The notes under the pieces are model-generated. The model ran no database searches and was not told the DNA's origin. It worked only from the letters and a program-made list of their open reading frames with translations. Below, piece by piece: positions 1-7,468 of a stretch of DNA of 14,002 nt. The DNA is from Nitrospirota bacterium (GTDB taxonomy: Bacteria > Nitrospinota > Nitrospinia > Nitrospinales > Nitrospinaceae): NCBI GenBank assembly GCA_003229345.1, contig QIDN01000439.1, forward strand, positions 1-14,002. The letters run 5' to 3'. How positions within the stretch are numbered: the stretch's first letter is position 1; every line of letters starts with the position of its first letter. Both the position numbers and the translations under genes were made by a program.

Positions 1-1
1 A

Positions 2-1180
2 CAAAACTTGATGAGTCTTTGGCTCAACAGGCAGACCTCTTTGGTGGCAGTGCCGGACACCATTCATGCTCTCCAGGAGCTGGCGGGTCACCACAGAGAC
101 CAGTTTTCGGTCCATGTGATCGGCGTCACCGGCACCAACGGTAAATCGACCACCAAGGAAATGATCGCCAGTGTAATGAAGATGCGTTATTCGACACTCA
201 AAACAGAAGGCAACCTGAACAACCATATCGGCCTGCCGTTGACTCTGCTGGAGCTGAAACCGTCCCATGAAGCGGCGGTAATCGAAATGGGCATGAGCGC
301 GGCGGGAGAAATCGCGCGACTGGCGGAAATCGCTAAACCCCGGATCGGTGTCATCACCAATATTTCGCAGGCCCACATGATCCAATTAAAAACCTTGAAA
401 GACATCCAGACGGCAAAGGGCGAGTTGTTTCAGTTCTTGAGTGAAGACAGCACTGCCATCGTCAATGCCGATGATCCGCTGGTCTACGAACTGGCCGAGC
501 AATTACGGGCTGGGGTCATTACGTTTGGAATCGACAACGAGGCCGACGTGCGTGCCACCGATATCCGCCCCAGTGAGAGTTTCGGGTATGACTTCACCTT
601 AAATGTTTTGGACAAGGCTATTGCCGTCCACCTGCCCTTTCTCGGCCGATTCAATATTTATAACGCGCTCGCCGCGGCCGCTGTCGGTCATGCTCTGGAC
701 ATATCGCCGACACAGATCAAAACCGGGTTGGGCGTCAAACACAAGCTCTCTCAGCGGGGCGAAGTGGCTCGTTATGGAGACATTGAGGTTATCAACGACA
801 CCTACAATGCTAACCCGCAATCCATGCGGGAGGCCATGCAAACCCTGAAAGAGCACCCCACTGAAGGCAGGAAGTTTCTGGTGATCGGCGACATGCTGGA
901 GTTGGGTGATGAGGAGCAGTCCGCCCATCGGCAATTGGGAAACGAGGCGGCTAAACACAGTTTCGACTTTTTAGTCACGGTCGGGGAGTTGGCAGGTCTT
1001 GCTGGAAACGCCGCCGTTGAATCGGGTATGGCGAAAGATCAGGTCCACTGCTTTGACCACCATCGGGCGGCAGCAGAATTCCTGAAAACGGCCACCCAAC
1101 CCGGCGATTGTTTATTGTTCAAGGGATCGCGCGGGTCGCATATGGAAACAGTACTTGAAGGTTTAATGCAGCAGGAATAG
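2..1180 (+). CDS. murF: UDP-N-acetylmuramoyl-tripeptide--D-alanyl-D-alanine ligase, 5' end cut by window
   Basis: This is the ATP-dependent cytoplasmic ligase that adds D-Ala-D-Ala to UDP-MurNAc-tripeptide, the last soluble step of the peptidoglycan precursor pathway. The frame is open to the left edge, and the N-terminal substrate-binding domain lies mostly outside the window, so the TTG at 8 is not the true start. The Mur ligase P-loop GTNGKSTTK is at bases 131-157. It is followed by ITNISQAHM and an AKGELF segment, which carries the lysine expected to be carbamylated. The family motif NDTYNANPQSM starts near 794, and the C-terminal domain ends with LLFKGSRGSHMETVLE. The usual GxHNxxN motif reads GRFNIYN, with Phe in place of His. 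The gene ends 8 bases before mraY. Identification is secure from the motifs and from the neighbouring mur genes. Confidence 0.95.
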   Translation, partial: QNLMSLWLNRQTSLVAVPDTIHALQELAGHHRDQFSVHVIGVTGTNGKSTTKEMIASVMKMRYSTLKTEGNLNNHIGLPLTLLELKPSHEAAVIEMGMSAAGEIARLAEIAKPRIGVITNISQAHMIQLKTLKDIQTAKGELFQFLSEDSTAIVNADDPLVYELAEQLRAGVITFGIDNEADVRATDIRPSESFGYDFTLNVLDKAIAVHLPFLGRFNIYNALAAAAVGHALDISPTQIKTGLGVKHKLSQRGEVARYGDIEVINDTYNANPQSMREAMQTLKEHPTEGRKFLVIGDMLELGDEEQSAHRQLGNEAAKHSFDFLVTVGELAGLAGNAAVESGMAKDQVHCFDHHRAAAEFLKTATQPGDCLLFKGSRGSHMETVLEGLMQQE

Positions 1181-1188
1181 AGGAAGCG

Positions 1189-2274
1189 ATGTTTTATCAC
1201 ATTTTTTATCCACTCAGCACGGACTACTCGTTCTTGAACGTGTTTCGGTATATCACGTTCCGTTCGGCGTGGGCCGGGATTACCGCGCTGGCGCTGTCCC
1301 TGCTGATCGCTCCGTATCTGATTCGTTTTTTGCAGAAACTGGAGATTGGAGAAAAAATCCGGGACGACGGACCGGAGCACCACTTGAGCAAAGCGGGCAC
1401 GCCGACCATGGGCGGACTGTTGATTCTGTTTGCATTCGTCGCGTCCACCCTGTTGTGGGCGAACCTCAGCAATATCTACATTTGGGTGGTGGTGTTTGTC
1501 GCCATCGGATTCGGGTTGATCGGGCTCTATGACGATGTCCTGAAATTCCGCAAAGGCGGCGGCCTGCGCGCGCGGAGCAAACTCATTCTACAGATTCTAC
1601 TGAGTGTGGCCGTTGCTGTGTTCCTGGTTTATTACGATCCGGTAAGAAGCGGTTACGCAAGCCAACTGTTTGTTCCCTTCTTCAAGGATTTCACCCCCGA
1701 CCTCGGCTGGGGGTATCTGGCATTCATCGTGTTTATCATCGTGGGCACCTCCAACGCGGTGAACCTGACGGACGGGCTGGACGGATTGGCCATCGGCCCC
1801 ATCATCATCGCCACCATCACGTTTACGGGCATCGTGTATTTGACCGGACATTTTAAATTTGCGGATTACTTGAACATCCAGCACATCCGGGAAGCGGGAG
1901 AACTCGCCGTTCTCACCTCTGCCCTCATCGGAGCCAGCCTGGGGTTTCTCTGGTACAACACCTACCCCGCGCAAATTTTCATGGGCGATGTCGGCTCCCT
2001 TTCGCTCGGAGGGATGCTGGGCACCATCGCCTGTATCTCCAAACAGGAACTGCTACTGATTCCCGTCGGTGGAATTTTCGTTATTGAAGCATTGTCCGTC
2101 ATCATTCAAGTCGGATATTTCAAATACACCGGAGGCAAACGTTTTTTCAAAATGGCGCCTCTGCATCACCATTTCGAACAACTCGGCTGGCCGGAACCGA
2201 AAGTGATTGTCCGGTTCTGGATCGTCGCGGCGATCCTGGCTATCGCCAGCTTAAGTACGCTCAAACTGAGGTAA
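1189..2274 (+). CDS. mraY: Phospho-N-acetylmuramoyl-pentapeptide transferase (lipid I synthase)
   Basis: This integral membrane enzyme transfers phospho-MurNAc-pentapeptide from UDP to undecaprenyl phosphate, making lipid I on the inner face of the cytoplasmic membrane. The protein is 361 residues, the usual family length, with about ten hydrophobic segments. Family motifs appear in order: DDGPEHHLSKAGTPTMGG (59-76), the Asp pair LYDDV (113-117), NLTDGLDGLAIG (192-203), FMGDVGSLSLGG (264-275) and the histidine motif PLHHHFE (324-330). Asp115, Asp116 and Asp267 fit the residues known as catalytic or Mg-binding in this family. The ATG at 1189 has a good ribosome site (agaggaag) just upstream, in the short gap after murF. 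The stop is 3 bases before the murD start. All key motifs are intact. Confidence 0.97.
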   Translation: MFYHIFYPLSTDYSFLNVFRYITFRSAWAGITALALSLLIAPYLIRFLQKLEIGEKIRDDGPEHHLSKAGTPTMGGLLILFAFVASTLLWANLSNIYIWVVVFVAIGFGLIGLYDDVLKFRKGGGLRARSKLILQILLSVAVAVFLVYYDPVRSGYASQLFVPFFKDFTPDLGWGYLAFIVFIIVGTSNAVNLTDGLDGLAIGPIIIATITFTGIVYLTGHFKFADYLNIQHIREAGELAVLTSALIGASLGFLWYNTYPAQIFMGDVGSLSLGGMLGTIACISKQELLLIPVGGIFVIEALSVIIQVGYFKYTGGKRFFKMAPLHHHFEQLGWPEPKVIVRFWIVAAILAIASLSTLKLR

Positions 2275-2277
2275 CGC

Positions 2278-3612
2278 GTGAAGTTTAAGAATAAAAATAT
2301 TTCCATCATCGGCATGGCGCGCTCCGGCATCGCCGCCGCCAATTTCCTGGCGGAACAGGGCGCGCGCGTGACCCTGCTGGACGGCAAATCCAAGGAAGTA
2401 CTGGGCGATGCGCTGAAGCAACTCGCGTCCGGAGTGAGTACCGTTTTTCAATCGTCCCAGCCCCTGCCCGATGCGGATCTGGTGGTCCTGAGCCCGGGAG
2501 TGGATATTCATTCTCCGGATTTGAATTCCGCCCGCGAAAGCGGAACCGAAATTATCAGCGAACTGGAACTGGCATACCGGGTCAGTGAAACACCGATCAT
2601 CGCCATCACCGGCACCAACGGTAAATCCACGACCACTTCCTTGATCGGTCTCCTGCTGGAACAAGGTGGCAAGGATGTACGGGTCGGGGGTAACATCGGC
2701 GTCCCTTTTATCTCCCTCGTCAAAGATCAGCCCAGGGATTACATGGTTCTGGAAATCAGCAGTTTTCAATTAGAGGGCGCGGTGCAGTTTCATCCGCACT
2801 TCAGCATCATCCTGAACATCACGCCAGATCATCTCGACCGGCATAAAACGATCGAGCACTACGCAAAATTAAAAGAAAGAATAGCCGCCCGTCAAACCCA
2901 GGACGATGTTCTGATTCTCAATCATGACGATCCCTGGGTGCATCGCGTCGCGGCGGGCAAACGATCACAAAAATGGTACTTCAGCATGAGCGAGCCGGTG
3001 GAGCGGGGCTGTTATTTAAATGGGGACCATGTCCTGTTTAAAGACGGCGAGAAGTAGGAAACAATCTGCCGCATCAGCGAATTGCATCAAGCCATGCAGT
3101 GGCAGGTGGAAAATATTCTGCCTTCGGCGCTGGTGGCCCGGCTGGTGGGAATCGGTGCCGCCTCCATCGCCAAGACTCTGCGCGAATTCAAAGGACTGGA
3201 GCACCGCCTGGAATGGGTGCGCTCCCTCAACGGTGTCGATTTTATCAATGACTCCAAGGGCACCAACATTGGCGCGTTGGAAAAATCGCTCAACAGTTTT
3301 GATCGACCCGTCGTATTGATCGCGGGTGGCCAGGATAAAGGCGGAGATTTTCAATCATTGAAATCGCTGTTCAAAAAGAAAGTCAAACACATGGTGCTGA
3401 TCGGCGAAGCTCGACCCAGGATTCAAGCGGTCCTGAACGGATCGTTCGGGTACGAGAGTGCGGACGATATGGAAACCGCGGTGCGGCGGGCCTATGCCCA
3501 GACTCAACCGGGAGACGTGGTTCTGCTTTCCCCGGCTTGTGCCAGTTTCGATATGTTCCGGGACTATGCGGACCGGGGCCGGCAATTTAAAGGATGCGTG
3601 CAATCTCTTTGA
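2278..3612 (+). pseudogene. murD: UDP-N-acetylmuramoylalanine--D-glutamate ligase, interrupted by in-frame TAG
   Basis: MurD adds D-Glu to UDP-MurNAc-L-Ala. The GTG start at 2278 sits just after mraY with gaggt ahead of it. Residues 1-259 contain the Rossmann-like UDP-binding start (IIGMARSGIAAANFL), SPGVDIHSP, the P-loop TGTNGKSTTT (111-120), EISSFQLE (159-166), DHLDRH (184-189) and Lys199 in YAKLKERI, which matches the carbamylated lysine. A TAG at 3055-3057 (codon 260) stops the frame. The same frame then continues without a shift through EHRLEW, NDSKGTN, AGGQDKGG and LLSPACASFDMF to a TGA at 3610-3612. The full frame is 444 codons including the internal stop, the usual family length, so nothing is deleted. 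It is typed as a pseudogene only because the frame is broken; the gene would be essential, so a sequence error or readthrough is quite possible. The nucleotide-binding motif downstream of the stop is also unusual (MQWQVEN instead of GxHNxxN). Confidence 0.9.
3055..3057 (+). other. In-frame TAG stop inside murD
   Basis: The codon is TAG, in frame with both the upstream and downstream parts of murD, preceded by codons for DGEK and followed by codons for ETICRISEL. Single-base neighbours of TAG that would suit this variable, charged segment are GAG, AAG and CAG. TAG is also the natural terminator of murF and ftsA in this window. Confidence 0.9.
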
Positions 3613-3667
3613 GAGGCATGAATCGTGAACGTGAAAACAACGAGTTTGAAATCATTAGAGGAAACGC

Positions 3668-4780
3668 GTGAGTTCTCATCGGAAAAAACAATACGGATGC
3701 GATTCCACCCTGGCGTGGACCCTCGCGGCGCTCATTATGGCGGGAATCATCATGGTCTTCAGCTCCAGCGCCGTGCATGCCCAGGAAACATATCAGGATT
3801 CGTTTTACCTTCTGAAACGTCACGTCACGTGGGTCCTGTTGGGAACGGGACTGCTTATCTTCGCGCGCAAGTTCGATTATCACCGGTGGGAAAAACTGAC
3901 GCTCCCTATCATGGCGGCAACCTTTCTTTTGTTACTGGCGGTCATGGTGCCCGCACTCAGCAAAGAAGTGGGCGGCGCACGGCGATGGCTAACGCTCGGC
4001 GGGCTTTCCCTGCAACCGTCGGAGATCGCCAAATTCACCGTCGTCCTGTTCATCGCCAAGTCGATGGTGAAACGGGCCGACAAACTGAAAAGCTTCGCGT
4101 ACGGGTATCTGCCCAACCTGATCGTGCTGGGAATTTTTTTCCTGCTGATACTTCTGCAGCCGGACTTCGGAACCGCCATGATCATTTCCATTGTGGCGTT
4201 CCTCATGTTGTATGTCGCCGGGATTCAAAAAAAGTTCCTGGCGTATTCCGTACTGGCGGTGATTCCGTTCCTAGTCACCGCAGTGATGGGAGCACAATAC
4301 CGCACACGACGTATCCTTTCGTTCCTCGATCCCTGGGCCGACCCTTCGGGTACCGGTTTTCAGGCCATCCAGTCGTTTCTGGCGTTCGGGCGCGGCGGCA
4401 TCTGGGGACTCGGATTGGGCGACAGCCGGCAGAAACTGTTTTATCTGCCGGAAGCGCATACGGATTTCATCTTCTCCGTGATCGGGGAAGAGTTGGGAAT
4501 TATCGGCACATTGGGAATCATCCTGCTGTTCGGCATATTGATCTGGCGGGGATTCGTCATCGCGTCGCAAGCCAAAGATTTATACGGCACGCATCTGGCT
4601 ATCGGAGTAACTCTGCTGGTCGGTGTGCAGGCCTTCACCAATATGGGTGTGGCGGTCGGTGTTCTGCCGACCAAAGGATTGACGCTTCCATTCATCAGCC
4701 TGGGCGGATCGTCCCTGTTGATCACGCTGCTGTGCATGGGAGTGCTGTTGAACATATCGGACCATTCGGTCCGGCGTTGA
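3668..4780 (+). CDS. ftsW: SEDS-family peptidoglycan glycosyltransferase FtsW
   Basis: FtsW is the septal peptidoglycan polymerase of the SEDS family. It works in the cytoplasmic membrane with a class B penicillin-binding protein, using lipid II made by MraY and MurG. The 370-residue product has about ten membrane segments. Conserved pieces are GGARRWL (102-108), LQPSEIAK (115-122), QPDFGTAM (164-171), DPSGTGFQAIQSFLAFGRGG (225-244), PEAHTDFIFSVIGEELG (261-277), which contains the conserved Asp266 of the active-site region, and the C-terminal PTKGLTLPFISLGGSS (334-349). The GTG start follows gaggaaacgc, a good ribosome site. It could also be called RodA from sequence alone, but its place between murD and murG supports FtsW. 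A 388-codon open frame covers the same bases in another phase but looks like a shadow. Confidence 0.95.
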   Translation: MSSHRKKQYGCDSTLAWTLAALIMAGIIMVFSSSAVHAQETYQDSFYLLKRHVTWVLLGTGLLIFARKFDYHRWEKLTLPIMAATFLLLLAVMVPALSKEVGGARRWLTLGGLSLQPSEIAKFTVVLFIAKSMVKRADKLKSFAYGYLPNLIVLGIFFLLILLQPDFGTAMIISIVAFLMLYVAGIQKKFLAYSVLAVIPFLVTAVMGAQYRTRRILSFLDPWADPSGTGFQAIQSFLAFGRGGIWGLGLGDSRQKLFYLPEAHTDFIFSVIGEELGIIGTLGIILLFGILIWRGFVIASQAKDLYGTHLAIGVTLLVGVQAFTNMGVAVGVLPTKGLTLPFISLGGSSLLITLLCMGVLLNISDHSVRR

Positions 4781-4790
4781 AACATTATTA

Positions 4791-5882
4791 ATGGCGAACT
4801 CAGTCGTCATAGCAGGCGGCGGGACAGGTGGACACCTCTATCCCGGCATAGCCCTCGCGAAAGCACTTATGAAGCACGATGCAGACATTCAAATCACGTT
4901 CGTCGGTACCCTGCAGGGGATCGAATCGCGCGTCCTGCCACGTGAAGGGTTTCGCCTGAAGACGATTTTATCCGGCGGCCTCCTCGGGAAAAAGGGAATC
5001 GGACGTTTGATCAACTGGCTCAAACTGCCGGTCAGCATTCTGCAATCGATGGGATATCTGCTCATGAACCGTCCTCAGCTTGTGGTGGGAGTCGGCGGTT
5101 ATGTCTCCGGTCCTATGGCGCTGTCGGCGTGGGCGCTCCGCATCCCGATGTTGATTCACGAACAAAACACGGTGCCCGGCGCAACCAACCGGTGGCTGGG
5201 CAAAATCGCAAACAAAGTGGCTATCACGTTTGAAATGTCCAAAAAATATTTTCCCGCCCACAAGGTGGTGGAAACCGGAAACATGATCCGCGAAGAATTT
5301 ACAGAAGCCAAAGCGGCCAATGTCCCCGTCAGCGAAAAATTCACGGTACTGGTGCTGGGTGGAAGCCAGGGTGCGCAGTCCATCAATCGCGCTGTGCTGG
5401 CCGCGCTGGATACGCTGACGCCGGTGAAGGATCGTTTACACATCATCCACCAGACCGGACAATCTGATGAAGCCGAGGTACGGGCGGGTTACGAACACAA
5501 AGGGTTTTCCGCCGACGCGCGGGCGTTCATTTACGACATGGCGGATCAATACTGCAAGGCATCGCTGATCATCTGCCGTTCGGGGGCAACCACCTTGGCG
5601 GAAGTAACGGCATTGGGGATCCCCTCAGTGCTGGTGCCCTTCCCTTTCGCGGCACACAACCATCAGGAACACAACGCGCGCGCCTTGGAATCCAACGGTG
5701 CGGCGCAGGTCATTCTTGATAAAGACGTCACCGGTAAGCAGTTGGCGGGGATTATTCTCGACGGCATGGAACATCCCGAAGCATTACGAGAGATGGCCGA
5801 CAAGAGCTTTCAAATGGGACGGCGCGACGCTACCGAGCGTGTCCGCCAATTGTGCATGGAACTGATGCCCAGTCCCCATTGA
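4791..5882 (+). CDS. murG: UDP-GlcNAc:undecaprenyl-PP-MurNAc-pentapeptide GlcNAc transferase (lipid II synthase)
   Basis: MurG is a peripheral GT28/GT-B glycosyltransferase on the inner membrane face. It adds GlcNAc to lipid I to give lipid II, the substrate of FtsW. The 363-residue product begins with the glycine-rich acceptor loop GGGTGGHLYPG (9-19) and continues with VGVGGYVSGP and HEQN (123-126). In the C-terminal donor-binding domain it has LGGSQGAQSIN (189-199), CRSGATTLAE (262-271) and FPFAAHNHQEHNA (284-296). All match the family. The ATG follows the ftsW stop by 10 bases, and no clear Shine-Dalgarno sequence is visible (the gap reads aacattatta), so translation may depend on coupling to ftsW. 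Confidence 0.97.
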   Translation: MANSVVIAGGGTGGHLYPGIALAKALMKHDADIQITFVGTLQGIESRVLPREGFRLKTILSGGLLGKKGIGRLINWLKLPVSILQSMGYLLMNRPQLVVGVGGYVSGPMALSAWALRIPMLIHEQNTVPGATNRWLGKIANKVAITFEMSKKYFPAHKVVETGNMIREEFTEAKAANVPVSEKFTVLVLGGSQGAQSINRAVLAALDTLTPVKDRLHIIHQTGQSDEAEVRAGYEHKGFSADARAFIYDMADQYCKASLIICRSGATTLAEVTALGIPSVLVPFPFAAHNHQEHNARALESNGAAQVILDKDVTGKQLAGIILDGMEHPEALREMADKSFQMGRRDATERVRQLCMELMPSPH

Positions 5883-5923
5883 TTCATTGAAGCAACGCAG
5901 GACCCATGAAATTATGAGGGTGT

Positions 5924-7333
5924 ATGTTTTTAGGCAAAACCAAACGGATTCACTTTATCGGTATCGGAGGTTCCGGCATGAGCGGCATTGCTGAAGTACT
6001 GATCAATGAAGGTTATGAAGTCACCGGATCGGACAAGTCCCGGTCGACAGTGACTGAGCACCTGGAAAAGATCGGCGCCCGCATCGCCTACGAGCACCAC
6101 GCCAAGAACGTGGACGGATGCCAGGTGGTGGTGACCTCCACCGCCGTCAAACCGGACAACGTGGAAGTGCAATCGGCCCGCAAGCAGACCATTCCCGTAA
6201 TCCGGCGCGCTGAAATGCTGGCCGAACTGATGCGGATGAAGCAGGGTATCGCCATTGCCGGCACGCACGGCAAAACCACGACCACCTCATTGGTCGCGAC
6301 CGTTCTGGCGGGCGGCGGCCTCGATCCTACCGTCGTTATCGGCGGCAAGCTTAAAAGCGTGGGAAGCCACGCCAAAATGGGTCAGAGCGAATTCCTGGTG
6401 GCGGAAGCGGATGAAAGCGACGGTTCCTTTTTAAAACTGACACCGACCATCGCCGTGGTCACCACACTTGATGAAGAGCACATGGACTTTTACAAGACGC
6501 TCGACAACATGAAGGAAGCGTTTCTGACGTTCCTCAACAAAATTCCATTCTATGGCACGTCGGTGTTGTGCCTGGACGAGCCCAACATCCAGTCCCTTAT
6601 TCCCAAACTGGAGAAACGGTTCATCACCTACGGGTTGGTGAGCCAGGGAGATTACACGGCGCGCAACATCCGAGTCAAGGGATTGGACACGCAGTTTGAC
6701 GTGTTTTATCTGGGTGATGAGTTGGGAACGATTCATTCCGTCGCTCCCGGCAAACACAACGTGCTGAACACGCTGGCAGCGGTAGCAGTGGGTATGGAAC
6801 TCAACCTGACGTTTGACACCATCGCCCAGTCACTCAAACAATTTAAGGGCGTCCAACGCCGCTTCGAAATCCACCACAACACAAAATCCCTGGTGGTGGT
6901 TGACGACTACGGTCATCACCCGGTGGAAATCCAGGCCACGTTAAAAACAGCCCAGGAAGTATGGCCGGAGCGGCGGTTGGTGGTGGTGTTTCAACCACAC
7001 CGCTATTCCCGGACCCAGACCCAGATGGAACATTTCTGGTCCGCGTTCAACGATTCGGACTATTTGATCATCAACGATATTTTCCCTGCAGGTGAGGAAC
7101 CGATTGAAGGGGTTCACGCCCAGGGGATCGTAGACGGCGTCCGGAAATTCTGACACAAAAACGCCGAGCACGTTGCAACACCTAAAGAAACTTTAAAACG
7201 CCTGTTCCAGATCCTGCAACCCGGCGATGTCTTCATGACACTCGGCGCGGGCAATGTGTGGGAACTGGGGCGTGATCTGCTGGCCAACCTTCCCGAGCGG
7301 CTCCGCGAGGGAAAACCTGGACAGGATAGTTAA
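5924..7333 (+). pseudogene. murC: UDP-N-acetylmuramate--L-alanine ligase, interrupted by in-frame TGA
   Basis: MurC starts the stem peptide by joining L-Ala to UDP-MurNAc. The ATG at 5924 has gaggg a few bases upstream. Residues 1-409 contain the UDP-binding start (FIGIGGSGMSGIAEVL, 11-26), the P-loop GTHGKTTTT (113-121), EADESDGSF (161-169), GKHNVLN (276-282), DDYGHHP (327-333) and QPHRYSRT (357-364). A TGA at 7151-7153 (codon 410) then breaks the frame within the C-terminal domain. The frame continues unshifted for 59 more residues, HKNAEHV through PGDVFMTLGAGNVWELG, to TAA at 7331-7333. That stretch is the normal end of MurC, where families usually read GHKN at this point, so GGA to TGA is a simple explanation. 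The full frame is about 469 codons, normal for MurC. It is typed as a pseudogene only because of the stop; a sequence error or readthrough is possible because the enzyme is essential. Confidence 0.9.
7151..7153 (+). other. In-frame TGA stop inside murC
   Basis: TGA is preceded by codons for GVRKF and followed by codons for HKNAEHV, in the same frame. The family usually has Gly before His-Lys here, so GGA to TGA fits. No convincing selenocysteine-type hairpin is visible right after it. TGA ends ftsW, murG and ftsZ, so it acts as a stop in this genome. Confidence 0.9.
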
Positions 7334-7369
7334 TTCATGCTGAACAATCCTTGGAAAACCCGAATCATC

Positions 7370-7400
7370 CGCTTTGCTCACTTGCATCAGGGACAAAGCG
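7370..7400. repeat. Inverted repeat in murC-murB interval
   Basis: A perfect 7-base inverted repeat, cgctttg (7370-7376) and caaagcg (7394-7400), is separated by 17 bases. It lies between the murC stop and the preferred murB start and could form a hairpin in the transcript. No T-tract follows, so it does not look like an intrinsic terminator. Confidence 0.45.
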
Positions 7401-7420
7401 TACCTACGGCAACTTTGACC

Positions 7421-7439
7421 GGATCGTCTCGATCGATCC
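7421..7439. repeat. Short inverted repeat upstream of murB
   Basis: The arms ggatcg (7421-7426) and cgatcc (7434-7439) are perfect complements around a 7-base loop. The site is about 30 bases upstream of the preferred murB ATG at 7469. It could be a small hairpin or a protein-binding palindrome. A chance occurrence cannot be excluded. Confidence 0.35.
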
Positions 7440-7468
7440 TGGGAAAAACCATTCACAAGAGAACCTTT

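Noticed and set aside
3625..4791. A 388-codon open frame covering all of ftsW in another phase, ending in a TAATG overlap with murG
   Set aside because: The product is rich in Arg, His, Gly, Ser and Pro with no hydrophobic segments or known motif, while the overlapping ftsW frame has every family motif. It is a shadow of ftsW codon use.
7151..7210. Selenocysteine insertion at the murC TGA
   Set aside because: No convincing stem-loop follows the TGA at the expected distance, MurC is not a known selenoprotein, and the family position is usually Gly.
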